From: Chthoniobacterales bacterium
GTDB lineage: Bacteria > Verrucomicrobiota > Verrucomicrobiia > Chthoniobacterales > UBA10450
DNA: 61,414 bases
Assembly: GCA_013815325.1 (NCBI GenBank)
Contig: JACDGM010000007.1
Span: 1 to 61,414, forward strand
Reading direction: 5' to 3'
Positions 1 to 8,349 of the stretch are shown in pieces (the stretch's first letter is position 1; the number at the start of each line of letters is the position of its first letter). Made by a program: the position numbers and the translations under genes. Below the pieces are notes generated by a model. That model was not told where the DNA came from. It did no database searches and saw only the letters and a list, made by a program, of their open reading frames with translations.

Positions 1-348
1 GGGAAGACGTTGGGTCGCACCAAATCGCGAGCTTATCGCGGGGTGGCGATCAGACGGGCGCACGGGTTGGAGCGGGCCGAGCAGTGGCTGCGAGAGGGAT
101 TGGCGGCAGCGGGATTAAACGAGCCAGAACTCGGGGCCACTCCCGGGAGCAATCCGAGGAAGGTCGCTTTGGCCCGGCTATTGTGGCGGGGCACGACGGT
201 TTCGCAAGTAAGGTTGGCGGAACATCTGGCAATGCGCAGTGCGGCCTACGTTAGTCAGCAACTGAGGCGCGTTGGGACGGAACCAATCAAAGGGAGAGTG
301 CCCAAGAGATTGGCGTCTTTCGTGGAGCAAGCGATGAATCGAGGCTAG
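1..348 (+). pseudogene. C-terminal part of a REP-associated Y1-type transposase (enters from left edge)
   Basis: The frame is open to the first base, so the start lies outside the window. The visible 115 or so residues lack the HUH/Tyr catalytic core. They match in style the helical tail of REP-associated transposases of Verrucomicrobiota and relatives: a K-V-A-L-A-R-L-L-W-R-G-T-T segment, then a helix-turn-helix-like stretch ending in S-Q-Q-L-R-R. The gene ends at TAG 346-348, and short GC-rich repeats containing CTGACCCC follow immediately, as expected for the recognition repeats of such elements. The family is assigned from pattern memory, not a search. Whether the full gene is intact cannot be judged from here. 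Confidence 0.5.
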
Positions 349-376
349 AGGCAGTCAAGATTTGCACACTGACCCC
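225..376 (+). repeat. Direct repeat copy 1: 3' end of transposase gene plus flank
   Basis: About 152 bp covering the last 41 codons of the transposase and the segment TTTGCACACTGACCCC. It recurs at 1251-1402 with roughly ten substitutions. The shared right edge at the CTGACCCC motif suggests that the element end, not random duplication, defined the copied segment. Confidence 0.85.
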
Positions 377-791
377 CAATCCCTGACCCCTTTGCGAAGG
401 CGGGGCCCGCTTGTAGCAGATTATTGCGAAGGGATTGATACCAGTCGTTATCTAGATCAGAAGAATGTTCGCAAGGGAGAAGAACGGCTGCAATTAAATG
501 ACGGGCGATGACGTCGAAATTCTGCCCGCGACTTTGCACGAATGCGTCAGCGGATGGGAACTGCGACAGAAGGAATTCTTTTTGGAAGCGCGTTAACTCC
601 GCGTCGCCGTGGCGTGCGAGAGCGAATTTGCGAACTTCAGGCCAAAGATTTCGCTCGATGCGCATTCGCGTCGCCGCGGCGTGGACCTTCTCCTTATTGT
701 GCTGGACGATTATCTCGCGGAGTTCTCCGGCGGTCGGAAAGCCGTACGGACAGCTTGCGCCCGCTCCGAGGATTAACACAGTCCTGCGCAT
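345..791 (-). pseudogene. SIR2-like fold protein, 3' truncated
   Basis: Starting at ATG 791 the product begins MRRTVLILGAGASCPYGFP, the glycine-rich nucleotide-binding opening of SIR2_2-type proteins, many of which belong to anti-phage systems as NAD-depleting or uncharacterised effectors. Only about 125 residues look genuine, up to the motif D-N-D-W-Y-Q-S-L. After that, near position 410, the frame runs into the repeat DNA behind the transposase tail and stops at 345. A full-length family member is usually more than 250 residues, so the gene was probably cut by the transposase-associated segment. A start 14 codons upstream (833) is possible but lacks family-like sequence. Confidence 0.6.
361..380. 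repeat. 20-bp inverted repeat, left arm (TTTGCACACTGACCCCCAAT)
   Basis: The reverse complement of this exact 20-mer is at 1161-1180, so the two arms bracket about 780 bp of otherwise geneless DNA and the broken end of the SIR2-like gene. It sits directly after the transposase tail and is a candidate REP-like end for that transposase. Confidence 0.8.
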
Positions 792-1160
792 TGTCTCAAT
801 CCTAGCGGCACGAGGTTCGCGGTCTACCACCAACTACCGTCACCGCGCACAATCTCCGTGGCGACGGATGGTTGCCCAAGATGACGACGACGATTTAATT
901 TGTGCTGTGTCGGCCTATTTGGTGTCGAACCGCCAACTGTTCAAAAATGGCACGCGTGCAGAGGCAATTCCGCATGCAACCGCACTTTATTCTGCACATG
1001 TGTCCCGCGCGGCATTCTCGCGAAAAGCTCGATGAGCCGGTTTCCGGGATTCAAGCGATGCCAAAACGCGCTCATGTGAAAAGCATGCCCGTCTGGCGAT
1101 ACCATCAGGGGTGCAAGTAGGGTTCCGGCTGATGCGAAATCGAGCTCGGGGAAGAAGGGA

Positions 1161-1180
1161 ATTGGGGGTCAGTGTGCAAA
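1161..1180. repeat. 20-bp inverted repeat, right arm
   Basis: ATTGGGGGTCAGTGTGCAAA is the exact reverse complement of 361-380. Confidence 0.85.
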
Positions 1181-1250
1181 TGTGGACAGAAAATGGACGG
1201 CGGAAGTAGTGCTGAAGGATGGCGCGGAGTGTACGGATCGAATATGAACC

Positions 1251-1402
1251 TCTGGCAATGCGCAGTGCGGCCAACGTTAGTCAGCAACTGAGGCGCGTTG
1301 GGACCGGACCAATCAAAGGGACAGTGTCCAAGAGATTGGCGTCTTTCGTGGAGCAAGCGATGAATCGGGGCTAGAGGCAGTCGAGATTTGCACACTGACC
1401 CC
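1251..1402 (+). repeat. Direct repeat copy 2: orphan transposase 3' end
   Basis: This segment is nearly identical to 225-376. It encodes the last 41 codons of the transposase including its TAG stop and flank, but has no upstream gene. It is a transposase relic left by duplication or excision. Confidence 0.85.
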
Positions 1403-1436
1403 AAGTGCACCACACCTGACCCCAAGTGCACCACAC
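1396..1436. repeat. Tandem repeat, two units of about 20 bp
   Basis: Two consecutive units read CTGACCCCAAGTGCACCACA. They continue the CTGACCCC theme of the transposase flanks and lie just beyond the stop codon of the EcsC-like gene on the other strand. Confidence 0.75.
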
Positions 1437-2552
1437 TCATTTGCGCAGCCAATCAATTCTCTGCTGCAAATTTTGCCGTGAGTAATCCATCTGCAAGGTA
1501 TTGCCGAGCCTTGATAGGCAGGCATGCTGCGCCGGATGGAATTCGAGAGAGGAGGCTGCTGCCGCAGTAATGGCGAGATCAAACAGGTCGCGCTTCGTTG
1601 TGGAAGATTCAATCTTCTTCAAGTGTCCGGTTAGGGTGCGTTCTAAACTTTCACTGTTTGCGATGTCTTCGATCTCTTGAATTTCAGCCGGGGAGAGGCA
1701 AAGCCGATTTCGCGCTTGCGCGTAAAGTGAAATAAGATTGTCGGTCACCTGACGATTAGCTGTTCCGGCAAGAAAGATAGTTGGCAGAATCAGCAGTGTC
1801 CCTTCAAACCCATTTGCTGTAATCCTGGTGATAATCTGAAAGGTCGAAGCCCGAATCTTGGCCTTTACCTTCGCCCATTTCCCCACATCCCGGGTCACGC
1901 GCAGATTGAAATAGGCCCCAAAAGCCATGTTAAAGCCCCAGATTGCTTTCAAAACAGTGCTCTCTGAAAGCAATTTCGCGACCTCCTTGCCAGCAACTCG
2001 CCTTATCGTTTCCTGAGCGGCTCGCCTGCGGCCCTCATTTCGCAAGAACCTTCGAAATTGCTTCTCCGCAGCCTCAGTGAAGATGTAGCGCGCATAAGCT
2101 CCCGCCTTCTCCGTCCCTTTTATTCCCAAGGCGGCTTTAAAGATCAGCCATACGTCGTCTTCATCATCTTTATTGAAGGGACAATCGTATACATTCCCAA
2201 TCTCCAAGAGCAACTGCATCTGGACACGCGTTGTGTAGGCTACGTCAACTGTCAACGACGCGGCGATACCTGCAATCGCGCCCACCCGCTGACCAGGTTC
2301 AGGTGCAGGCACGGCAACGATTGTTTCTGCCGCGGTGACAGCCCCTCCACTAGCTGCGCCTTCGATCATCGTTTTCCTAGCAGCCCGCTTGATCAACAAG
2401 TCGGCGAGCGCGTCTTTTGGGAGCCCTTGGTATTTTCGCTGAACTGAGGATGCCTGCTCAGCTGCTTTCTCTTCATTAAGACACGATCGTACTGCCGTAA
2501 GAAATGCTTCTTGGATTTTCCCCTTAAGCCAACCTTTGTCGTCGTCTCTCAT
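1437..2552 (-). CDS. EcsC family protein with a possible TerB-like tail
   Basis: The 371-residue product carries an EcsC-like core at about residues 80-260: a small-residue helical stretch (G-A-I-A-G-I-A-A-S-L), the segment Y-T-T-R-V-Q-M-Q-L-L-L-E-I-G, then a D-D-E-D-D-V-W-L-I-F-K-A-A-L-G helix and a hydrophobic segment (T-L-L-I-L-P-T-I-F-L-A-G). The last 50 residues (D-L-F-D-L-A-I-T-A-A-A, E-F-H-P-A-Q-H) resemble a TerB-type helical domain. EcsC proteins are poorly understood; in Bacillus EcsC sits with an ABC exporter. The gene follows a hypothetical gene on the same strand with 47 bp between them, so they may be co-transcribed. No function is assigned beyond family. Confidence 0.65.
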   Translation of the reverse strand: MRDDDKGWLKGKIQEAFLTAVRSCLNEEKAAEQASSVQRKYQGLPKDALADLLIKRAARKTMIEGAASGGAVTAAETIVAVPAPEPGQRVGAIAGIAASLTVDVAYTTRVQMQLLLEIGNVYDCPFNKDDEDDVWLIFKAALGIKGTEKAGAYARYIFTEAAEKQFRRFLRNEGRRRAAQETIRRVAGKEVAKLLSESTVLKAIWGFNMAFGAYFNLRVTRDVGKWAKVKAKIRASTFQIITRITANGFEGTLLILPTIFLAGTANRQVTDNLISLYAQARNRLCLSPAEIQEIEDIANSESLERTLTGHLKKIESSTTKRDLFDLAITAAAASSLEFHPAQHACLSRLGNTLQMDYSRQNLQQRIDWLRK

Positions 2553-2599
2553 CGACTTATTGCGCGACCAATACTCACCCCGGGCTTAGCTTACTAGAA

Positions 2600-3073
2600 T
2601 CACGATTCCGTCAGGCCGGGTCTAGGTAGGGAGTCGAATTCGCTCAGCATCTCCGCAATCGCCACGGATTGCGTATTACTCAGAACGTTTATAAGCTGCT
2701 CTCCAAATTCGCCGTTGAGCTGAACGGCAATCATATCCGCCTGACTAAGCGGGCCTTTGAACTGTCCCTTCGAGACGTGGAACAGCCTTGCCGATTCGGG
2801 ATCCTTCCGCCGAAGTATCGCCTGAAACCGGCCTTGTACGACGACGAAATGCTTGCGTATCTCACTGTCGAGATCGAATGCCCGCCCGACCTCTTCGAAA
2901 TTTAAGAAATGAAGATTATCGGAAAAGATAACGTCAGTAAATATGATCCACGATTCCTGTCTCCATTTACCGCTTCGCAGACTATCTATCCCAACAATCA
3001 AAAAGCGCCCGCCCCTGATCTTCGAAGTAATCAGACAGATAGAAGGCCGCTCTCGATTCGGTGGATGTTTCAT
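2600..3073 (-). CDS. Hypothetical protein, 157 aa
   Basis: Not recognised. The product is soluble, has no signal peptide and shows alternating beta-like segments such as G-G-R-F-L-I-V-G-I-D-S-L and S-W-I-I-F-T-D-V-I-F-S-D, followed by charged stretches. It starts at ATG 3073 and lies 47 bp upstream of the EcsC-like gene on the same strand, which supports a two-gene unit. Composition and codon use look like real coding sequence, but no domain could be named. Confidence 0.5.
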   Translation of the reverse strand: MKHPPNRERPSICLITSKIRGGRFLIVGIDSLRSGKWRQESWIIFTDVIFSDNLHFLNFEEVGRAFDLDSEIRKHFVVVQGRFQAILRRKDPESARLFHVSKGQFKGPLSQADMIAVQLNGEFGEQLINVLSNTQSVAIAEMLSEFDSLPRPGLTES

Positions 3074-3412
3074 CTATCATGAGATTTAGGGCGGTGACTC
3101 AACTCTCTTTGCCGAAGTTATATATCCGGCCTGCGCCCCGCCGATGCAAATCAGCTTTTGCCTCGGGGGAAAGCAGATGGGAGTCAGAGCTGACTATCGA
3201 TAATGCTCGTGTGACACGGGATTTTGCGAGCCGCGCCCTTGATGCCAGAGCGTCGGCTGAGCGCGCTCTTACGAGAGCCGCTCGTGCAGTGTGACCGCGA
3301 TGCGCTGGCCAACTTCTTTCCCGATGGCTTCCGAATCATCGCGCTGACGGACAATTGTGTTTCCACTTACCGAGCGCCATGAACGAAGATCGAAACTCAA
3401 CGCCGTCCAGAG
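3074..3412. other. Intergenic, nothing recognised
   Basis: About 340 bp between the hypothetical gene and the DUF1801 gene. Short open frames exist on both strands but none resembles a protein family. Confidence 0.5.
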
Positions 3413-3964
3413 TCACTTCTTTGGTTTCGCCTTCTTCACCGCGGACTTCTTGGCGTCCTTCTTTGCGCTGCTCTTTGAAAGCCCGGCCGCTCCTTCACCC
3501 GCGTTACGGCCCTTGCCCATGAGCGCCCTCGCCGCCTGGTAATTGGCCATGTGCTCCTCCACGGACACGCGCGCAACGGTGCGGCCGACCACGTCGAGAG
3601 CCAGGTCCTCCAACTTCTTGAAGCGGACGCAACCTTTACCCATGTCGAGCTTCTTGCCGCTCTTCTGGTATTCGCTGGTGAACCAGGTGGAAAGAGTGGG
3701 ATGACCGTAGAAGCACAGGAAATGCAACACCATGCCCGACTTCTGCGAGGCGAGCGCAACCAATGGCAGCGGCACTTTGGGATTCTCGCCATAGCCCGCC
3801 GGATAGACGGACAGCGGGACGTACCAGCCGATCATCCCAAACTGCATGCCCTCCTCATATCCGTCCGGCAGGTTCTCATTGATCGCCTTGCGCACGGTGC
3901 TGAGCGCGGCGCGGCGATCCGCGAGGAGTGCGGCGAGGTATTGGGCCACGCTGGAAGCTGTCAT
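3413..3964 (-). CDS. DUF1801 (YdhG-like) domain protein with lysine-rich tail
   Basis: From ATG 3964 the product begins MTASSVAQYLAALLADRR and runs 183 residues. The family signature is visible: an N-terminal helix ending near L-S-T-V-R-K-A-I-N-E-N-L-P-D-G-Y-E-E-G-M, then G-M-I-G-W-Y-V-P-L and the aromatic V-L-H-F-L-C-F-Y-G. The C-terminal 35 residues are Ala/Lys-rich (K-K-D-A-K-K-S-A-V-K-K), a disordered basic tail often seen on such proteins in high-GC bacteria. DUF1801 proteins belong to the YdhG-like fold and their reaction is unknown. The start 16 codons upstream (4012) was rejected because that extension has no conservation-like features. Confidence 0.75.
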   Translation of the reverse strand: MTASSVAQYLAALLADRRAALSTVRKAINENLPDGYEEGMQFGMIGWYVPLSVYPAGYGENPKVPLPLVALASQKSGMVLHFLCFYGHPTLSTWFTSEYQKSGKKLDMGKGCVRFKKLEDLALDVVGRTVARVSVEEHMANYQAARALMGKGRNAGEGAAGLSKSSAKKDAKKSAVKKAKPKK

Positions 3965-4072
3965 GTTGGCGACGATACCCGCTGCACTGTGCGACGGACA
4001 AGCCTCATGCACCGCACCGCCGCTCTGCCTCTCTTCACGACGATGCTGGACTGCGGCCTTCGTCGGTTCTTT

Positions 4073-4319
4073 AGAAGTGCGCGCCCAGGTATTCCCACAT
4101 CTGGTGATGCCAGTAGGGCCAATCGTGCCCGCCCTTCGGGCCCCAGTCGTCTAGATGATGAGCGATCCCACGGCATGCGAGCACGGCGGACATTTGGTAG
4201 GTCGGGCCGGGCACTTCCCATGGGCCACAGCCGGTCGCGAGGTGGATGTCGCAGCTCGCTAACTGGTGGAGAAACCAGAGGTTCGTTTTGGTTGGCCATA
4301 CAGCCGACCGGGTTGTTGA
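4073..4319 (-). pseudogene. Orphan 3' end of an esterase gene
   Basis: About 247 bp encode the C-terminal segment of a putative esterase, including A-S-C-D-I-H-L-A-T-G-C-G-P-W-E-V and ending W-P-Y-W-H-H-Q-M-W-E-Y-L-G-A-H-F with a stop. It is about 85-90% identical to the 3' end of the esterase gene at 7376-8106. No esterase N-terminus precedes it: similarity stops abruptly near 4319. Here the frame is intact across the site where the full-length copy has lost one G. Confidence 0.8.
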
Positions 4320-4557
4320 CATTCCGCTTTATGTGCGATCGCGCGTGGTAGGCGCTCGCTGCGGGGAGATGCACTTGGTTGCGCGCGCGAGGCGCTACAA
4401 AGTGAATCGGCCGCCGTACGTGCACGCGCCCAAAGCTATTGGCCAGTCAGAAATTCAGCATTGAATTAAGACCAAACTCAGATCGCAGCCGCGGACGCCT
4501 GAGTCTTTACTGCGTGCCGTGATAATGCTAGTTACTCGTCTCAAGAGGAAGTAGATC

Positions 4558-6993
4558 ATGCCTGAAAAAAATCCCCCAATCGATGTTCCGTCGCGCGGGA
4601 TTCCTGGTGAGCAGCCGCTGTTTCCTCCCAATTTCCAGCGCCTGAGCTCTCATGTCGATTGGCGCCGCACGTGGACGCACATTGTCGCCGGAAAATTTTC
4701 CAAGTCTGGATTTAGCGGTCTTCTCTTCTACGAACAAAGCACTGGTTACGCGGAGTTTTACGAGACGAATGGATCCGGCCAGATCGAGTTCCTACAGGGT
4801 CACACGGGCTGGCGGACGAGTTGGACGCACATCATTTCCGGCGCTTTCTACGGGGCTGAACGGACGGGTTTGCTCTTCTATGACCAACAAGCTGGGTTCG
4901 CCGCAGTTTACGATACAGATGGTCTAGGCAACCTGGTGTTTCCGCCCCGCGAGTACTCTGGCTGGCGCCCATCTTGGACACACATCACGACCATCCGTTT
5001 ACCGGAAGCTGCGCAGAACCGCGATTTTTCAGCTATTCTCCTCTACGACCAGGCAGCAGGTCATGGTGAGATCCACCAGTGCGACGGCGAGGGAGGATTA
5101 AGTCTCATCCGAGAGGAGGATGGCTGGCGAACTAGCTGGACCCACGTAGTCGGAGACTCATTCTGCGGGACCGGAGTGTTGTTCTATGAGCAGCCGACGT
5201 CTCACGGTGAGGTCTATATGGTTACGGGAGACGACGACTCCGGCTTTGGGTTCGAACAAGGGGCGGAAAAGGAGAACCTACCGCCCGCAACCCACATCAC
5301 TCCGGGCAATTTTGGATGGATGGATTCAAGTTTTGTTTTCTACGATCGCCGGACTGGTCGAGGAACATTTGTGTTTTACAACCCTCCGCCCGATCCATCC
5401 TCTGGAGCCGGGCAAGAGGGATCCATTCTTTGCGATCCCAATGATAACACAGTGAAATGGGAGAGTTACGACGATTGGCGAAGCACTTGGGACGTCATCG
5501 TTCCTGGAAACTTCTGGGAGCCCGACCCCGAGTATGTCAAATTTCAGAACGGATTCACAGACCTGCTCTTTTACGAAGGCGCGGGTGGTTATGGAGAATT
5601 CTACTTGCACGAACCATTTGAAGCGATTCCCGCTGAAGATCTCGAGGGGTATGTTTCACCCGGAAGCGTAGCTCAAGGGGAGACTATTAGTTTTTATGTG
5701 AACAGCCGGGTCGGTCCGTACACCATTACAGTCTATCGGCAAGATAGTGAGCAAACGCCGATAACTACCGTCCAAGACATCCGTCAGTTTCCGCAACCCT
5801 TCCCGATTCAACGGTTAGATTATCGCGATGGGCCGGCCTGGCCTGTTGTGGCAGAGTTTACAATCCCGCGCAATTGGCGAAGCGGCTTGTACTTGGCCCG
5901 AGTAGAGGCAAGTGTCGCCGAAACCAGCGTCTTAGATATCCCGTTTGTGGTGCGGTGTGAAACTCCGGGGAGTCAGTCACGAATTCTTCTTTGCATCCCC
6001 GACGCTACTTGGGCGGCGTATAACTTCTGGGGAGGTAGAAGTCTGTATGGTTTCACCACCGGAGGATTCTTTTTCTGGTCATTTGGTCCTTCGTTAGATC
6101 CATACCGAGGGGACTATCAAATTCCGAGGGCCTTCCGCGTGGCCTTAGCCAGGCCCTATCGAGAAGCGAGCGGTCTTCCTAAGTGGCAGCAATGGGAGGT
6201 GCCGTTGATTCGATGGCTGGCGCGGCAGGGGATTGACGTGGAACTGTGCACATCTACTGATCTGCACAAAGATCAGGCTAATCACACGGACTTGTTGAAA
6301 AGGTATAGCCTGCTCGTGAGCGTGGGGCACGACGAATACTGGTCAAAAGGAATGCGCGACAATGTGGAAGGTTTTGCTTCCAAGGGAGGGAATGTCGTTT
6401 TCCTAAGCGCTAATGTCTCATGGTTTCAGGTTCGTTTCGATCTCAACGTGCAAAGACAAATCTGCTACAAAGACGCACGGTTTGATCCGTACAATGCGAC
6501 CGACTTCGATGCCGGGACGCCCGAACTCGTTACAGTAAACTGGTACGACAAGCCGGTCTGTAGAGCTGAAACAGCCATGACCGGTGTCAGCTACTTCGAA
6601 GAGATGAATGGTTGGCCTGAGTACATCATCCGCGATCGAGATTCGTGGGTATTCCAAAACGTGGCTTACAGCCGTTTTGGTCTCTACACTATAACGGGAG
6701 ACCCGATGCCGAGGTCAGTCGTGGGATATGAGACGGATCATCTGCAATCATCGCAAGAAGAGTGCAAACCAAACTCACCTCCGAACTTCCATACGCTGGC
6801 AGAAGTTCCTGCCGCCAGCGGTGATTTTACAGCCCCAAACCCTGAGGTCGCCGCAACCATGGGAATTTTCACCAAAGGCAAGGGGCAGGTTCTCACCGTG
6901 GGCACCATTAACTGGTCACTGGGGCTGAGTCAGGATGGTGAGTTCACCGAAATTGACCAGATCACCCTTAACATTTTCACGCAGCTAGGCTGA
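4558..6993 (+). CDS. N,N-dimethylformamidase beta-subunit-like protein with N-terminal W-rich repeats
   Basis: The product has 811 residues. Residues 30-360 hold about six repeats of roughly 46 residues, each with a W-x-x-S/T-W-T-H-I motif followed by L-L-F-Y-D/E and G-x-x-E-F/V-Y, suggesting a beta-propeller or lectin-like fold. Residues 365-470 look like a beta-sandwich. The C-terminal 340 residues match the C-terminal domain of the DMFase large subunit: I-L-L-C-I-P-D-A-T-W-A-A-Y-N, G-H-D-E-Y-W-S, G-G-N-V-V-F-L-S-A-N. Known enzymes of this kind hydrolyse dimethylformamide using iron and a small subunit; none is nearby, so the substrate is unknown. A purine-rich ribosome site (GAGGAAG) precedes ATG 4558. 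No signal peptide is evident. Confidence 0.75.
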   Translation: MPEKNPPIDVPSRGIPGEQPLFPPNFQRLSSHVDWRRTWTHIVAGKFSKSGFSGLLFYEQSTGYAEFYETNGSGQIEFLQGHTGWRTSWTHIISGAFYGAERTGLLFYDQQAGFAAVYDTDGLGNLVFPPREYSGWRPSWTHITTIRLPEAAQNRDFSAILLYDQAAGHGEIHQCDGEGGLSLIREEDGWRTSWTHVVGDSFCGTGVLFYEQPTSHGEVYMVTGDDDSGFGFEQGAEKENLPPATHITPGNFGWMDSSFVFYDRRTGRGTFVFYNPPPDPSSGAGQEGSILCDPNDNTVKWESYDDWRSTWDVIVPGNFWEPDPEYVKFQNGFTDLLFYEGAGGYGEFYLHEPFEAIPAEDLEGYVSPGSVAQGETISFYVNSRVGPYTITVYRQDSEQTPITTVQDIRQFPQPFPIQRLDYRDGPAWPVVAEFTIPRNWRSGLYLARVEASVAETSVLDIPFVVRCETPGSQSRILLCIPDATWAAYNFWGGRSLYGFTTGGFFFWSFGPSLDPYRGDYQIPRAFRVALARPYREASGLPKWQQWEVPLIRWLARQGIDVELCTSTDLHKDQANHTDLLKRYSLLVSVGHDEYWSKGMRDNVEGFASKGGNVVFLSANVSWFQVRFDLNVQRQICYKDARFDPYNATDFDAGTPELVTVNWYDKPVCRAETAMTGVSYFEEMNGWPEYIIRDRDSWVFQNVAYSRFGLYTITGDPMPRSVVGYETDHLQSSQEECKPNSPPNFHTLAEVPAASGDFTAPNPEVAATMGIFTKGKGQVLTVGTINWSLGLSQDGEFTEIDQITLNIFTQLG

Positions 6994-7121
6994 ACCACAA
7001 ACGGAGCTTTGATGGCCGGGGCTTGCCTGGTCCATCCGAGACATTTGTCCTGGGCTCCCATTCAGCATGCGCGTTACCGGAAGTGGCGTAGATGCCCTGC
7101 AGGGTCGGCGAGGAATAGTTC

Positions 7122-7322
7122 CTACCCGGTCCCGACCGCACTTCGTTCTTCCACCAGCTCGACGGGGACAATTGCTCGGTGGATGTAGGAAGCTCGCATG
7201 AGCGGGGCGATCTTTGCCCCTATCATGCAACCGGGAAATGAGGCTAGGGTGAGTGGGATGGCAATGCTCCAGTCCAGCCCATTGACCATGATATTCGATA
7301 CGGTTTTCGGAACGCCTGCCAT
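7122..7322 (-). pseudogene. Remnant of a TauE/SafE-type membrane permease
   Basis: In one minus-strand frame a stretch reads L-D-W-S-I-A-I-P-L-T-L-A-S-F-P-G-C-M-I-G-A-K. This resembles the last repeat of TauE/SafE sulfite exporter proteins, where a hydrophobic helix is followed by P-G-x-x-x-G-A. Only about 50 residues are visible, with no start and no remaining helices, so if the reading is right it is a dead fragment. It lies just beyond the 3' end of the esterase gene. Confidence 0.35.
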
Positions 7323-7375
7323 CGCCGCGCAGCCGTTGCAGTTAGGAAGCGCGGCAACCTCCTACTGTGGAATCT

Positions 7376-8106
7376 CTAAAAGTGCGCGCCCACGTACTCC
7401 CACATCTGGTGATGCCAGTACGGCCATTCGTGTCCGCCCTTTGGCCCCAGTCGTCCAGATGATGAGCAATCCCACGGCTCGCGAGCACGGCGGACATTTG
7501 GTAGGTCGGGCCGGGCACTTCCCACGGGCCGCAGCCGGTCGCGAGGTGGATGTCGCAGCTCGCTAACTGGTGGAGAAACCAAGGATCGTTCTGGTTAGCC
7601 ATATAGTCGACCGGGTTATTGAAGTAGAAGTTGTCGTCGTACATCCCGTCCATCGAGTCCCGCATGTCGTAGACGCCGGAGAGCGCGTAGCAGCGCTTTA
7701 CGCGGTCGGGATGCTTAAAGAGGGTGTTGGCGGCGTGGTAGGCACCGAGCGATGCGCCGTAGGTCGTGATCGGAATGCCAGGGGTCTGGCACTGGGAGTC
7801 GATGAAGGGGAAGACTTCGCTGGCGACATAGTCGTCGTACTGCGCCTGCATCCAGCTCCGATGGAAGGGGTGCGCTCCTTTGTTTTGGAAGGAATCGTTT
7901 TGCACGCCGTTAATGGAGAAGATGCGGAGGCGGCCCTCGTCGAGGTAGGGGCCGAGGGTGCGGATCATGCCTTGGCCTTCCTGTTCCCATTCGTCGCCGC
8001 CGCTCGTCGGGAAGGCGAGGATGGGCATCCCGTAATGGCCGTAAACAGCGACGCCCATGTCGCGATTGAGGCGGTGTGAGTACCAACGCTGATAGTCGCG
8101 GTGCAT
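7376..8106 (-). pseudogene. Putative esterase (alpha/beta hydrolase), single-base frameshift near its 3' end
   Basis: The product begins MHRDYQRWYSHRLNRDMGV and carries the nucleophile elbow G-A-S-L-G (Ser near residue 117) in the context I-T-T-Y-G-A-S-L-G-A-Y-H-A, as in esterase D/PF00756-like proteins. In the original frame it runs to 7342 with an alien tail. A one-base shift near 7444-7450 restores the family-like ending G-P-K-G-G-H-E-W-P-Y-W-H-H-Q-M-W-E-Y with a stop at 7376. The partial paralogue at 4073-4319 has one more G at this spot (GGGCCCC versus GGCCCC), which pinpoints the lesion. The catalytic His would lie in G-H-E-W. It could be a true mutation or a homopolymer error. Confidence 0.75.
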
Positions 8107-8227
8107 GGCTTGCGAGAATACCGGGGCGGACGGTCGGGCTCAAGCCCGGTGTCACGATCGCGTGCGCCCGCGCACAGCGCTCGGAACACGCGGTGCAATC
8201 GCGGTGTCATTTTCGGAATTCTTCGCC

Positions 8228-8304
8228 CCAGATAAGCGCAGATGTTTTGTGGTCGTCAGCGTTTTCCATCTGTGCAAATCTGCGAAATCTGTGGATGAAG
8301 TAAC
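8228..8304. repeat. Dispersed-repeat-like sequence with AGATAAGCGCAGAT / ATCTGTGCAAATCTGCG arms
   Basis: The segment contains a partly self-complementary pair of arms around GCGCAGAT and ATCTGTGC. Related wording (GCAAACGCAGATGACATCCACAG) recurs near 24448-24475. Sequences of this type are common interspersed palindromes in soil bacterial genomes. It lies between divergent genes, so it could also hold their promoters. Confidence 0.4.
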
Positions 8305-8349
8305 CGAATCCTGGTGCCGTCGTTCCAACCGGCCGTATCTCGAAAAGTT

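Larger units (their letters stand above)
792..1436. other. Geneless stretch with repeat debris
   Basis: No frame here gives a recognisable protein. It holds the right arm of the 20-bp inverted repeat (1161-1180), the second copy of the transposase 3' end (1251-1402) and a short tandem repeat (1396-1436). Confidence 0.6.
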
